Shown one piece after another: positions 21,716 to 30,586 of a DNA stretch of 64,000 nt (positions within the stretch are counted from its first letter, which is position 1; the number at the start of each line of letters is the position of its first letter). The position numbers were made by a program, and so were the translations under genes. Under the pieces are notes generated by a model, which made no database searches, had not been told where the DNA came from, and saw only the letters and a list, made by a program, of their open reading frames with translations. Location of the stretch: NCBI RefSeq assembly GCF_006716465.1, contig NZ_VFPB01000001.1, positions 1,088,983-1,152,982 of the forward strand. The letters run 5' to 3'. The stretch comes from Pseudoxanthomonas sp. 3HH-4 (GTDB taxonomy: Bacteria; Pseudomonadota; Gammaproteobacteria; Xanthomonadales; Xanthomonadaceae).

Positions 21716-22420
21716 CTACGCGCGCAGCGTGGCTTCCAGTTCGTCCAACCGTTGCGGCGTGCCGACATCGGTCCAGCGCCCCTGCAGACGCTCGCCCGTC
21801 ACGCGTCCTGCGGCCATGCCGGCATGCAGGAGGGGCAGCAACGGGAAACGCGGCTTGCCACCGGGCGTGACACGGAGCTCGCCGGTGATGTGCTCCTGCC
21901 AGTGATCCAGCAGTGTGGGGCGGTAAAGCCCCAGGCCAGCGTACGTCAGTCGCTGTTCGCCTTCGCGGTGCAGCTGGCCGGCAGCGTCGAGTGCGAAGTC
22001 CCCGCGCGGCGCAAAGACCGGAGGCTCCACCATCACCAGGTGTGCCAGGCCCTGCGGTTCGCGCGGCAGCCGCGCGAAATCGAAATCGGTCCAGATATCG
22101 CCATTGACCAGCAGGAAGGGCGCTTCGCCCAGCAGCGGGCGCGCGTTGAGCATGCCGCCGCCGGTTTCGAGTGGCGTGTCGCCTTCGTACAGGTAATGGA
22201 TGCGCATTCCCCAGCGTTCGCCATCACCCAGCGCCTCCGGGAACCGGTCAGCCAGCCAGCTGGTGTTGATGACAACATCGCGCACGCCGAGCGCTGCCAG
22301 CTTTTCGAGATGCCAGACGATCAGCGGCTTGCCTCCGGCTTCGATCAGTGGCTTGGGTGTGTGGTCGGTCAGCGGGCGCATGCGCTCGCCAAGCCCCGCC
22401 GCGAAGATCAGTGCCTTCAT
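21716..22420 (-). CDS. murU: N-acetylmuramate-1-phosphate uridylyltransferase MurU
   Basis: Converts MurNAc-1-phosphate and UTP to UDP-MurNAc in the recycling route that bypasses MurA and fosfomycin. 234 residues, a nucleotidyltransferase fold with FAAGLGERMRPLT (residues 6-18), the TPKPL lysine, VNGDIWTDFD (metal-binding Asp) and RWTDVGTP. It overlaps amgK by 4 bases. The pairing with an aminoglycoside-phosphotransferase-like kinase is what separates MurU from sugar-1-phosphate thymidylyltransferases. Confidence 0.92.
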   Translation of the reverse strand: MKALIFAAGLGERMRPLTDHTPKPLIEAGGKPLIVWHLEKLAALGVRDVVINTSWLADRFPEALGDGERWGMRIHYLYEGDTPLETGGGMLNARPLLGEAPFLLVNGDIWTDFDFARLPREPQGLAHLVMVEPPVFAPRGDFALDAAGQLHREGEQRLTYAGLGLYRPTLLDHWQEHITGELRVTPGGKPRFPLLPLLHAGMAAGRVTGERLQGRWTDVGTPQRLDELEATLRA

Positions 22421-23433
22421 GCGATCTCACCGCGCGCATGCAACACCGGCTTGATGCGCTTGTCGAGCAGGGTGTGGAGGCCCGCGAGTTCGGGGTAGCG
22501 TGGCAGCACCTCGTCGAGGTAGCGGATGAAGCGCGGCACGTCGGGCAGATAGCGGGTCTTGCCATCGCGGTAATGCAGGCGCGAGAAAATGCCGAGGATC
22601 TTCAGGTGCCGCTGGATGCCCATCCAGTCCGCGTCGCGCAGGAAGACCTTCAGCTCCGGCACCGGCAGCCCGGCACGGGTGGCGCGCGCGTGGTAGCGCG
22701 CCAGCCAGCCGTCGACGCGTTCGATCGGCCAGCTCAGGAACGCATCCTTGAACAGGCTCATCGCGTCGTACGCGACGGGGCCGCGCACGCAGTCCTGGAA
22801 ATCGATCACTGCCGGGCCGGGGGTCACCGGCATCAGGTTGCGCGGCATGAAGTCGCGATGGGTCAGTACGCGCGCCTGCGACAGCGCGTTGTCCATCAGC
22901 CGGCGCTGGGACAGCTCCAGACTCTCGGCCTCGCCGCAGTCCAGTGTCAGGCCCAGGTGACGGCGCAGGAACCATTCGTCGAACAGGCCGGCATCACGCT
23001 GCAGCAGCGCCTCGCCGAACTCCCCCATGCCCTCCGGCGGCGCAATGGCCTGCAGGCGCAGCAGTTGTTCGATGGCGGCGTCGAACCAGGTGTCGGCATT
23101 GTCTTCGCTGATCACGTGCGCCAGCGTCGGGCCACCCAGGTCCTCCAGCAGCAGGAAGCCCAGTTCCGTGTCGATGGCGAGCACGTCCGGCACGCGTACG
23201 TCGCCACCAGCCAGCAGTTCGCGCATCGCCAGCCAGGGCCGCACATCCTCCAGACCTGGTGGGGAATCCATCACGATCCGTCCCGGTCCATCGCCCAGGC
23301 TGCGCCAGTAGCTGCGGTAGCCCGCGTCCATCGATGCGCGTTCGAGCTGTGCGTACGGGTCGCCAAGCGCGCCGCGCGCCCACTCCAGGCGCTGGGCGCC
23401 GCGTCCGGAAGGGTCCTGAATCGTTGGGTTCAT
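22417..23433 (-). CDS. amgK: Anomeric MurNAc/GlcNAc kinase AmgK
   Basis: Phosphorylates MurNAc and GlcNAc at the anomeric carbon in peptidoglycan recycling. 338 residues, an aminoglycoside-phosphotransferase fold: catalytic loop LTHRDFMPRNLM (Asp and Asn), metal-binding VIDFQD, and a GFLLLEDLGG hinge. The start MNPTIQDPSGRG at 23433 is the first ATG downstream of the divergent promoter region shared with xanB. With murU it forms a two-gene unit, as in Pseudomonas and Caulobacter. Confidence 0.92.
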   Translation of the reverse strand: MNPTIQDPSGRGAQRLEWARGALGDPYAQLERASMDAGYRSYWRSLGDGPGRIVMDSPPGLEDVRPWLAMRELLAGGDVRVPDVLAIDTELGFLLLEDLGGPTLAHVISEDNADTWFDAAIEQLLRLQAIAPPEGMGEFGEALLQRDAGLFDEWFLRRHLGLTLDCGEAESLELSQRRLMDNALSQARVLTHRDFMPRNLMPVTPGPAVIDFQDCVRGPVAYDAMSLFKDAFLSWPIERVDGWLARYHARATRAGLPVPELKVFLRDADWMGIQRHLKILGIFSRLHYRDGKTRYLPDVPRFIRYLDEVLPRYPELAGLHTLLDKRIKPVLHARGEIA

Positions 23434-23504
23434 GCAGTCGCGGCCACGCAAAGGCGATAAGGCGTACAGGGTAAACTGGCGCCCCACCGACTTGCGAGGC
23501 TTGC

Positions 23505-24911
23505 ATGGCCCACCTCCAACCCGTGCTGCTGTCCGGCGGCTCCGGCACGCGCCTGTGGCCGCTATCGCGCGAGGCCTATCCCAAGCAGTTCCTGCCGCTG
23601 GCGGGTGACGACACGATGGTGCAGGCGACATGGCGCCGCGTGGAGGCCATCGCCGAACTTGCGCCCATCGTGGTTGCGAATGAAGAGCACCGCTTCCTGG
23701 TCGCCGAGCAGCTGCGACAGGTTGGCGCGCCCGCGCCGGCGATCCTGCTGGAGCCCGTCGGCCGCAATACGGCTCCTGCGATTGCGGCGGCGGCGCTGCA
23801 GGCGATGGCGGGCGGTGCCGATCCGCTGCTGCTCGTGCTGCCGTCTGACCATGTGGTCCGCGATGTGGCCGGCTTCCAGCGCGCCGTGCGCGAAGCCTCG
23901 GCTGCCGCGGATGCGGGCGCGCTGGTGACGTTCGGGATCGTTCCTGCCGCCCCGGAGACCGGCTTCGGCTACATCCAGGCCGAAGCCGGCGACGGGATTC
24001 GCAAGGTGTCGCGCTTCGTCGAAAAGCCCGACGCCGCCACGGCCCAGTCTTACCTTGATGCCGGCGGCTACTACTGGAACAGCGGCATGTTCCTGTTCCG
24101 CGCCAGCCGCTATCTTGAGGAACTCGCACGGTTCCGTCCTGACATCGTCGACGCTGCGCGCGCGGCGCATGCAGCCGCGCGCCACGACGGCGATTTCGTC
24201 CGGCTCGACAAGCAGGCCTTCGCGGCGTGCCCGTCGGACTCCATCGACTACGCGGTGTTCGAGAAGACGGATCACGCGATGGTGCTGCCGGTGGATATCG
24301 GCTGGAGCGACGTTGGCAGCTGGTCCGCGCTGTGGGAGGTCGCCGAGCGCGACGCCGATGGCAACGCGCACCACGGCGACGTGATCGCCGTTGACAGTCG
24401 CAACAGCTATGCCTACGCGCAGCGCCTGGTCGCGCTGGTGGGCGTGGACGACATCGTGGTGGTCGAAACGGACGACGCGGTGCTGGTCGCACGCAAGGAC
24501 CGTGTGCAGGACGTCAAGCTGGTCGTTGCCCAGCTGAAGAAAGAACAGCGCAGTCAGGCGGTCCTGCATCGCGAGGTGCATCGTCCGTGGGGCAGCTACG
24601 ATTCCGTCGACAATGGCGACCGCCACCAGGTGAAGCGGATCAAGGTCAAGCCGGGCGCCGCGCTCAGCCTGCAGATGCATCACCACCGCGCCGAACACTG
24701 GATCGTGGTCAGCGGCACGGCCAAGGTGACGCGGGGCGACGAGACATTGCTGCTGTCCGAGAACGAGAGCACCTACATCCCGCTGGGCGTGAAGCATCGC
24801 CTCGAGAATCCCGGCAAGGTGCCGCTGGAGCTGATAGAAGTGCAGTCCGGCAGTTATCTGGGTGAAGACGACATCGTCCGATTCGAGGATGTCTACGGTC
24901 GCAGTGAGTAA
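23505..24911 (+). CDS. xanB: Bifunctional mannose-1-phosphate guanylyltransferase / mannose-6-phosphate isomerase XanB
   Basis: Supplies GDP-mannose for exopolysaccharide and LPS. 468 residues: an N-terminal pyrophosphorylase domain ([18 protein letters not shown] at 11-28, [23 protein letters not shown]) and a C-terminal type-II PMI cupin domain ([21 protein letters not shown] at about 390-405). This matches XanB/AlgA. It is divergent from amgK over 71 bases and its end overlaps the next gene's likely start. No other exopolysaccharide genes are in the window. Confidence 0.95.
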   Translation: MAHLQPVLLSGGSGTRLWPLSREAYPKQFLPLAGDDTMVQATWRRVEAIAELAPIVVANEEHRFLVAEQLRQVGAPAPAILLEPVGRNTAPAIAAAALQAMAGGADPLLLVLPSDHVVRDVAGFQRAVREASAAADAGALVTFGIVPAAPETGFGYIQAEAGDGIRKVSRFVEKPDAATAQSYLDAGGYYWNSGMFLFRASRYLEELARFRPDIVDAARAAHAAARHDGDFVRLDKQAFAACPSDSIDYAVFEKTDHAMVLPVDIGWSDVGSWSALWEVAERDADGNAHHGDVIAVDSRNSYAYAQRLVALVGVDDIVVVETDDAVLVARKDRVQDVKLVVAQLKKEQRSQAVLHREVHRPWGSYDSVDNGDRHQVKRIKVKPGAALSLQMHHHRAEHWIVVSGTAKVTRGDETLLLSENESTYIPLGVKHRLENPGKVPLELIEVQSGSYLGEDDIVRFEDVYGRSE

Positions 24912-26505
24912 TGGCGTGAGCTCCGTGCGCTACCGCCTGGACGATCTGGTGATCGATCTGGAGCGGCAGCGCGTCGAGCGCGACGGCGAACTCCTCAATG
25001 TGGCAGGCCTCAGCTTCCAGCTGCTGCGCCACCTGCTGAAACAGGGCGACCGCGTCGTGGGTTTCGACGAGCTCATACAGCGCGTATGGGCACCCGCAGT
25101 CGTCAACGAGGAGACCGTTACCCAACGAGTAAAACTGCTGCGCCAAGCGCTGGGGGATGACGGACGCCGTCCGCGCTACCTGCGGTCGGTGCGCGGGCAG
25201 GGGTACCAGTTGTGCGTTCCGCCAGAACCGATGCCTGCCATCGCGTCCGCCGGAATGCCGGTGCTTCCCCGGCATCGATCTCGCGCCGTGATGATGGCCG
25301 TGGCAGGGGTCGTGGTGCTTGCAGCGTGCGTGGGGCTGTGGGCGTGGACGCAGCATGCCAGCCGCACCGATCCCCATGTTGCGGCCCCCGCACCGGTCCA
25401 GCCTTCGTTGCTGCAGCGTGCCGCCTACTACGCCAGCATCGGTCAACGCGACGACAACGAACGCGCCATCGAACTCTTTGGCCAGGCCTTCAAGGAAGAG
25501 CCCGGCAACGTGGATGCGCTGGTCGGACTGAGCCGCGCCTACAGTGCCCGTGTCTGTCTGTTCAATTTTCCCCCGCAATGGGCAGCGCGCGCGCAGGCGC
25601 TGGCCGAGCTGGCCATCCGCGCCGAGCCCAGGCGCGCGGCTGCCCACGCCGCGCTGGGCTATTCGCATGACTGTCGCGGCCGTATCGACGATGCGCTTGC
25701 CGGATACGAACGTGCCGTCGCACTGGACCCCGCCGCCGACAACAGCCGCGCGTCCGCGGCCTACCTCTATGACCGCAAGGGGCTGCTCGCCCAGGCGCTG
25801 CTCGCGAACACATCCTTGCGCGGCGACCCGGCGCGTGTGCGCTACCTGCAGGTACAGATCGCCGGCATCCTGGATCTGCTGGGCTATCCGCAGGCGGCGG
25901 AAGCGCGTTATCGCCAGAGCTTCGCACTGTATCCCGACAACGTGTTCTCCAACATCGCCTGGCCGCGTTTCCTGTTCCGCCACGGTCGCACGACGGAAGC
26001 GCAGGCCGCGCTGGACCAGGCCATGCGGCGCGGCACGGAACATGCCGACCTGTTCCAGCTGGCGGCCGAACTGGCGCAACTGCGGGGCGATCACGCCGCT
26101 GCCCTGACCGCCTACCGGCAAGCGGAAGCCTTGCGTCCCGGTGCCAGCCTGCCGACGACGCTGGCCCGCCTCCATGCCGGCGCCGTCGACCCGGCGTGGG
26201 CCAGTGCGCGTGCCGACAGCCTTGCCCGCGAGTTGGAAGGCGGCGCTGGCTACCCCTCCGACTGGCTTGAAGTCGTGGTGCTGCGTGAGGCCGCCGGCGA
26301 TCGCGCGGCGGCGCTCGCATCGCTGCAACGCGCAGTGGATGCGGGTTACAGCGATGCGGCGTACTTGCGGGTGTCGCCGTTGTTCCGGACGATGGCGGCC
26401 GAGCCGGCCTTCGCCCGTAGTGTGGATGCGCTGAACCGTCGCGTCGCGCTCGAGCACCGCAAGGTGCCCGGCGCGTTGCTGGAAAGCCTTACGGCATCGC
26501 CTTGA
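24889..26505 (+). CDS. Membrane-anchored winged-helix regulator with TPR periplasmic domain (CadC/ToxR-like)
   Basis: About 538 residues. An N-terminal OmpR/PhoB-type winged helix (about 14-110, ending [16 protein letters not shown], the classic Trans_reg_C wing) is followed by one membrane helix (about 133-153, [21 protein letters not shown]) and a large periplasmic TPR array ([38 protein letters not shown]). This is the one-component CadC/ToxR layout: DNA binding inside, sensing outside. The start is uncertain (ATG 24889, GTG 24904 or GTG 24916); the first two overlap xanB. The 3' end overlaps the convergent serine hydrolase by 17 bases, a candidate target gene. Confidence 0.85.
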   Translation: MSTVAVSNGVSSVRYRLDDLVIDLERQRVERDGELLNVAGLSFQLLRHLLKQGDRVVGFDELIQRVWAPAVVNEETVTQRVKLLRQALGDDGRRPRYLRSVRGQGYQLCVPPEPMPAIASAGMPVLPRHRSRAVMMAVAGVVVLAACVGLWAWTQHASRTDPHVAAPAPVQPSLLQRAAYYASIGQRDDNERAIELFGQAFKEEPGNVDALVGLSRAYSARVCLFNFPPQWAARAQALAELAIRAEPRRAAAHAALGYSHDCRGRIDDALAGYERAVALDPAADNSRASAAYLYDRKGLLAQALLANTSLRGDPARVRYLQVQIAGILDLLGYPQAAEARYRQSFALYPDNVFSNIAWPRFLFRHGRTTEAQAALDQAMRRGTEHADLFQLAAELAQLRGDHAAALTAYRQAEALRPGASLPTTLARLHAGAVDPAWASARADSLARELEGGAGYPSDWLEVVVLREAAGDRAAALASLQRAVDAGYSDAAYLRVSPLFRTMAAEPAFARSVDALNRRVALEHRKVPGALLESLTASP

Positions 26506-27631
26506 GCACGTAGTCGCCAAACATCTGCTGCGACTGCGGGTGTACGTTGCGCTGGTTGAACGAGGCACGCGTGATCACCACTACCAGCTGCCGTTCGGGC
26601 ACGATGAAGACGTAGTTGCCGCCGTTGCCCGACATCGCCCACGCTGCCTGCTCTCCTTCCGCACGCGGGAAACGGAACCGCCAGAACTGGTAGCCGTAGT
26701 CCGCGTCCTCGCGCGCCTGCGCATGTACCGTCAGTGCCGCGTTGATCCAGGACGTGGAGATGATCTGCCGGCCCTGCCAGCGGCCACCATCGGCCACCAG
26801 TTGCCCGAGCTTGGCCAGGTCGCGACTGCGATAGCGCGTGCCACCCCCGCCCATGCCCACACCCTCCGACGACCTGTTCCACTGCACCTGTTGGATGCCC
26901 AGGGGGCGCTCCAGTGCATCGGCAGCAAAGGTCGCCAGCGGCTTGCCTGTTGCCCGTTCAATCACCGCACCCAGCAGGAAGCTGCCCGCCGTGCAGTACG
27001 AAAAGGCCCGACCATGCGGGCTGTCCTCGGGGTGCGTCATCCACGGCGCGAAGCCACGCATCGGCAGGTCCAGCGCGAACCGGGTCCAGTCCTCGCTCAC
27101 GTACATGCGCTCTTCGTTGCCGGCGGAGAACGGGTTTTCGTCGTCGCACTCCCATGCCGAGCTCATCGTGAGCAGGTCTTCCAGCGTCATCCGCTGCTTG
27201 CGCGGACTGGGGTTCTGCCACGGTTGCTGGTCGGCGAAGTAGGTGTACACGGACGCCTGCGCATCCGGGATATGCCCTTGATCGATCGCCGCCCCCAGCA
27301 GCAGAGCGGTGACGCTCTTGGTGGCCGAACGCGTGTCGTTGAGCACGTCCGGGCCACCGCCGTTGAAGTAGCGCTCGTACACCAGCTTGCCCTGGTGGGC
27401 GATGACGATGCTGGTGACCCCCGGGTAATCCCCCTTGGCGATGGCCACCTCCAGCGCCTGCAGACGATCAACCTGCCAGCCGCCGCGACGGGCGTCAGCG
27501 GTCTGCCAGCCATCCTGTGTCGGCACGGGTGGGCGATAGGCTTCCGGCAGGACTGGGGCGCTGGCAGATGGCTCCGCCGCGTGTGCAACGGTGGACATGG
27601 CGAGGAAGAGCAACAGCAGGGAACGACGCAT
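26489..27631 (-). CDS. Exported serine hydrolase (beta-lactamase-related / 6-aminohexanoate-dimer hydrolase type)
   Basis: 380 residues with a Sec signal peptide (LLLLFLAMSTVAHA, cut near residue 19), hence periplasmic. The penicilloyl-serine fold carries SATK (Ser102, Lys105) and Tyr213 in FSYCTAG, where class C beta-lactamases have YxN. Ser-x-x-Lys near 102-105 with Tyr near 213 is close to the NylB/EstB arrangement, so esterase or amide hydrolase is likelier than beta-lactamase. AAGGAG precedes the ATG. Substrate unknown. It ends in overlap with the regulator gene; transcription comes from its own promoter between 27632 and 27740. Confidence 0.85.
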   Translation of the reverse strand: MRRSLLLLFLAMSTVAHAAEPSASAPVLPEAYRPPVPTQDGWQTADARRGGWQVDRLQALEVAIAKGDYPGVTSIVIAHQGKLVYERYFNGGGPDVLNDTRSATKSVTALLLGAAIDQGHIPDAQASVYTYFADQQPWQNPSPRKQRMTLEDLLTMSSAWECDDENPFSAGNEERMYVSEDWTRFALDLPMRGFAPWMTHPEDSPHGRAFSYCTAGSFLLGAVIERATGKPLATFAADALERPLGIQQVQWNRSSEGVGMGGGGTRYRSRDLAKLGQLVADGGRWQGRQIISTSWINAALTVHAQAREDADYGYQFWRFRFPRAEGEQAAWAMSGNGGNYVFIVPERQLVVVITRASFNQRNVHPQSQQMFGDYVLKAMP

Positions 27632-27744
27632 GGCATGACTCCTTGGTAGGGAGCGTCATTGCATCGCGGGTCTCGATGAAGGGCCTGACAGCCGAATGAA
27701 GAATTATGAAAGCGATCGCCCGCGCCGTGCGGGCGCAAGAAAAA

Positions 27745-27761
27745 GCCCCGCATGGCGGGGC
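27745..27761. terminator. Rho-independent terminator, bidirectional form
   Basis: Stem GCCCCGC/GCGGGGC with loop ATG, flanked by AAAAA on the left and TTTTG on the right. On the minus strand it ends the GlsB-type gene (stop at 27800). It also shields the serine hydrolase promoter from read-through. Confidence 0.9.
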
Positions 27762-27799
27762 TTTTGATGGCGTTGGGCCGTCCGGATGTTCCCGGGGCC

Positions 27800-28066
27800 T
27801 CAGGCCTTCTTCTTCACCATGGCGTAGATGAAGAGCAGCACGATGGCGCCAACCACCGAGGCGATGAAGCCGGCCGGGTCGCCCGGGCCGTACCAACCCA
27901 GTGCACCGCCGATGAAACGGGCCAGCAACGCGCCGGCGATGCCCAGCAGGATGGTCATGAAGAAGCCCAGCTTGTCGTTGCCCGGCTTGAGGGCCCGTGC
28001 CAGCAAGCCGGCGAGGAAGCCGATCAACAACGTCCAGAGGATGCCGCCGCCAAAGATCTGTTCCAT
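27800..28066 (-). CDS. GlsB/YeaQ/YmgE family small membrane protein
   Basis: 88 residues from ATG 28066, three membrane helices with the family pattern ILWTLLIGFLAGLLARALKPG, FFMTILLGIAGALLARFIGGALGWYG and GFIASVVGAIVLLFIYAMVKK. It was formerly called transglycosylase-associated protein; no transglycosylase activity is established, and family members are often stress-induced. It has its own terminator downstream and a terminator of the M20 gene upstream, so it is monocistronic. Confidence 0.92.
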   Translation of the reverse strand: MEQIFGGGILWTLLIGFLAGLLARALKPGNDKLGFFMTILLGIAGALLARFIGGALGWYGPGDPAGFIASVVGAIVLLFIYAMVKKKA

Positions 28067-28178
28067 CGAGTCACTCCAGTTGGGAAGGTGTGGGGCGATG
28101 CGCAGCGTAACCCAGACGCCCCGAGAGGGGGCATTGGCGTTCGAAGGCAGATCGGTCAACCCACCCGGCTTGAAAACG

Positions 28179-28208
28179 CAGAAGGCCGGGTTGCCCCGGC
28201 CTTCTGCT
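28179..28208 (-). terminator. Rho-independent terminator of the M20 peptidase gene
   Basis: A 13-bp perfect stem starting GCAGAAGGCCGGG with a 4-base loop lies 21 bases past the M20 stop. On the minus strand it is followed by GTTTTCAA, giving the U-run. Confidence 0.88.
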
Positions 28209-28228
28209 GCCGCGATGCAGAGGGACGA

Positions 28229-29719
28229 TCAGCAGCAGCCGTGGTCGCCGTGCTGCTCGCCGCCGGCCGCCACGCCCACGCCCGTGGTTTCGCCACGCAC
28301 GCTGGCCGCATGGTGCTCGGCGATCACGCGCGCCACGCAGGCGGTGACCTTCTTGCCCATCGGGATGTGCAGGAATTCGTTCGGACCGTGCGCGTTGGAA
28401 TGCGGGCCCAGCACACCGGTGATCATGAACTGCGCACCGGGGAACTTCTCGCCCAGCATGCCCATGAAGGGAATGGTGCCGCCTTCGCCCATGTACATCG
28501 CCGGGGCGCCGAAGAACTCGCGGCTGGAGGCGTCGATGGCTTTCTCCAGCCATGGCGACATCGCCGGGGCGTTCCACCCGGTGCTCGCCTTCTCCAAGTC
28601 CAGGCTGACCTGCGCGCCGTTGGGCGCATCCTTTTCCAGCAAGTTCTTCAGCAACTGTCCGGCGTGCTTGCCATCCAGCGTGGGCGGCAGGCGCAGCGAC
28701 AGCTTCACCGAGGTATGTGGTCGCAGCACGTTGCCCGCCGACGACAGCGGCGGCATGCCGTCCACGCCGGTCACCGACAGCGCCGGGCGCCAGGTGCGGT
28801 TGAGCACCAGTTGGGCAAGGTCGTCCGTCATCGGGGTCATGCCGGGCAGGAACGGGAACTTGTCGAACACGGCCGTATCCAGTACGCGCGCAGCTTCCTG
28901 CGCCTGCGCGAGGCGGTCCGCCGGAATCTCGACCTGCAGGCCGTCCGGCAGGATGCGGCCGGTCTGCTCGTCTTCCACCCGCGACAGCAACTGGCGCAGC
29001 AGGCGGAAGCTGGACGGCACCACGCCGGATGCGTCGCCGGAGTGCACGCCTTCCTCAAGCACCTTGACGGTGAAGTTGCCACCGGCCAGGCCGCGCAGCG
29101 AGGTGGTGCACCAGAGCTGATCGTAGTTGCCACAGCCCGAATCCAGGCACACCACCAGCGACGGCATGCCGATGCGGCCCGCCAGGTGATCGACGTAGGC
29201 TGGCAGATCGTAGCTGCCGGATTCCTCGCAGGCTTCGATCAGGATGACGCAGCGCGCGTGCGGCACGCCCTGCTGCTGCAGCGCCTGGATGGCCGCCAGC
29301 GAGCCGAAGATCGCATAGCCGTCATCGGCGCCGCCGCGACCGTAGAGTTTGTCGCCCTTGATCACCGGCACCCACGGGCCCAGGTCGTCGTCCCAGCCGG
29401 TCATTTCCGGCTGCTTGTCCAGATGGCCATACAGCAGCACGGTATCGGCGCCGGTTTCCGGGCCGCTGGCGGGAATCTCGATGAAGATCAGCGGCGTGCG
29501 GCCTTCCAGGCGGACCACTTCGACCTGCATGCCGGGGACGGACTGCGCCTTCGCCCAGCGCTCCATCAGCTGGACCGCCTGTTCCATGTACCCGTTGGCC
29601 ACCCAGTCCTTGTCGAACATCGGCGATTTGTTGGGGATGCGGATGTACTCGACCAGCTGCGGGACGATGTCGTCATCCCATTTCTCGGCTACGTAGCGGT
29701 CGACTTTGGCGGTATCCAT
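28229..29719 (-). CDS. M20 family metallopeptidase (dipeptidase-like)
   Basis: 496 residues, cytosolic (no signal peptide), close to carnosinase-like M20 dipeptidases. Metal-binding residues: His99-x-Asp101 (YGHLDKQP), Asp132 (GRGGADDGYA), the catalytic/metal pair Glu165-Glu166 (CEESGS), a later Asp in CLDSGCG, and a His in ITGVLGPHSNAHGPNE. The inserted lid domain (about 215-380) is present. The C-terminus GGEQHGDHGCC is rich in His/Cys, unusual for the family, and could bind an extra metal ion. The gene is monocistronic with a clear terminator. Confidence 0.9.
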   Translation of the reverse strand: MDTAKVDRYVAEKWDDDIVPQLVEYIRIPNKSPMFDKDWVANGYMEQAVQLMERWAKAQSVPGMQVEVVRLEGRTPLIFIEIPASGPETGADTVLLYGHLDKQPEMTGWDDDLGPWVPVIKGDKLYGRGGADDGYAIFGSLAAIQALQQQGVPHARCVILIEACEESGSYDLPAYVDHLAGRIGMPSLVVCLDSGCGNYDQLWCTTSLRGLAGGNFTVKVLEEGVHSGDASGVVPSSFRLLRQLLSRVEDEQTGRILPDGLQVEIPADRLAQAQEAARVLDTAVFDKFPFLPGMTPMTDDLAQLVLNRTWRPALSVTGVDGMPPLSSAGNVLRPHTSVKLSLRLPPTLDGKHAGQLLKNLLEKDAPNGAQVSLDLEKASTGWNAPAMSPWLEKAIDASSREFFGAPAMYMGEGGTIPFMGMLGEKFPGAQFMITGVLGPHSNAHGPNEFLHIPMGKKVTACVARVIAEHHAASVRGETTGVGVAAGGEQHGDHGCC

Positions 29720-29772
29720 GGCAACTCCGGAGTACTTGAGACGTAGTGCGCCATTCTACGCTCTTGCCTGGG

Positions 29773-29788
29773 GTAGGACTTTTCCTAC
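29773..29788. promoter_or_regulatory. 16-base palindrome GTAGGACTTTTCCTAC upstream of the HhH gene
   Basis: A perfect 6-bp inverted repeat (GTAGGA/TCCTAC) around CTTT, between the divergent M20 and ComEA-like genes. It could be an operator, or part of a dispersed repeat. The regulator is unknown. Confidence 0.4.
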
Positions 29789-29902
29789 GCATGGCCGGGG
29801 TGTTTACGGGCAGATTCACACGCGCAGTGGCGATACCTTGACACCCATGGGCGCTGGACACTCTCCCTACCGTCGCGGGCCTGAGGCGACCGACGGACAT
29901 GA

Positions 29903-29922
29903 CGGATGCGTCGACGCATCCG
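29903..29922. promoter_or_regulatory. 20-base perfect palindrome in the leader of the HhH gene
   Basis: CGGATGCG-TCGA-CGCATCCG, 38 bases upstream of the ATG of the ComEA-like gene and probably within its 5' leader. It could act as an operator or as an RNA hairpin next to the Shine-Dalgarno region. Confidence 0.45.
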
Positions 29923-29960
29923 CCATCCATGGAGAGTCCAACGTCACAAGGAGAGTTGTC

Positions 29961-30299
29961 ATGAAGTCATTCATCCACATCGTATCTGCCGCTGCTCTTT
30001 CGCTGCTGCTCGCCATGCAGGCGATGGCCGCAGAGAAGGTCAACATCAACACGGCGGATGCGGCCGCACTTGATCGCGTGCTGGTGGGCGTGGGTCCGGC
30101 GAAGGCTGTCGCCATCGTCGAATACCGCAAGGTCAATGGGCCGTTCAAGAGCGCTGAGGAACTGGCGATGGTGAAGGGCATCGGCCTGAGCACCGTGGAA
30201 CAGAACCGCGACCGCATCGAACTGCGGGCTGGTACGACCCCGGTGCGCAAGCCGGGTGCGGCCGCCGCAACACCCGCAAAGCCGGTAGCGCGACGCTGA
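29961..30299 (+). CDS. ComEA-family helix-hairpin-helix protein (exported)
   Basis: 112 residues with a signal peptide (HIVSAAALSLLLAMQAMA, cut near residue 21) and a ComEA-type double HhH domain: VNINTADAAALDRVLVGVGPAKAVAIVEYR and VKGIGLSTVEQNRDRI. A Pro/Ala/Lys-rich tail follows. ComEA proteins bind incoming DNA in the periplasm during natural transformation. AAGGAGAG lies seven bases before the ATG. The upstream leader contains a 20-base palindrome. No other competence gene is in the window. Confidence 0.9.
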   Translation: MKSFIHIVSAAALSLLLAMQAMAAEKVNINTADAAALDRVLVGVGPAKAVAIVEYRKVNGPFKSAEELAMVKGIGLSTVEQNRDRIELRAGTTPVRKPGAAAATPAKPVARR

Positions 30300-30309
30300 T
30301 GGATTCCCG

Positions 30310-30345
30310 TGTCCGGCACTTCCACAGGATGTGGAACGCCGGACA
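30310..30345 (+). other. Interrupted stem-loop just after the ComEA-like gene
   Basis: TGTCCGGC..TTCCACA-GGA-TGTGGAA..GCCGGACA: 8-bp and 7-bp stems separated by small internal mismatches, 11 bases past the stop. No U-run follows, so it looks like a processing or 3'-end protecting structure, not a terminator. The same transcript would run on to the strong terminator at 30470-30510. Confidence 0.55.
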
Positions 30346-30469
30346 CAGGGGCTGGATGCCAAGGGGGAAACAGGCAGGAGGCCGACAAGGACGTAACTAC
30401 AACGCGCAGGATGCGCAAGGGCAGGAGCAGGCATTGGCCTGTCACTGTCAGGACGCCGACATGGATGTG

Positions 30470-30510
30470 GACATCGCCCGGGTGCGCAGGAAGCGCATCC
30501 GGGCGATGTC
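30470..30510 (+). terminator. Strong rho-independent terminator
   Basis: A 12-bp perfect outer stem (GACATCGCCCGG/CCGGGCGATGTC) continues into GTGCGC/GCGCAT with loop AGGAA, followed by GTTTTC. It is 171 bases past the ComEA-like stop. The segment 30300-30515 is therefore a structured 3' UTR or a small RNA with no convincing ORF. Confidence 0.85.
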
Positions 30511-30586
30511 GTTTTCGGGTCGCCGCATGGCTGCCCAAGAAGTGCGAAGGGGCTAGAATCGCGCCGCATCCTGACGGGGAAATACC

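Noticed and set aside
23434..24492. An N-terminal extension of amgK by about 350 codons
   Set aside because: It would run antisense through most of xanB; the kinase fold is complete from 23433.
26489..27631. Calling the serine hydrolase an AmpC beta-lactamase
   Set aside because: The YxN motif is YCT and the KTG-type box is missing; esterase/amide hydrolase relatives fit better.
27752..29746. A 664-codon plus-strand open frame opposite the GlsB-type and M20 genes
   Set aside because: Crosses two convincing terminators and two real genes on the other strand.
30299..30556. An 85-codon frame after the ComEA-like gene
   Set aside because: It runs through two RNA hairpins including a strong terminator; the composition is not protein-like.
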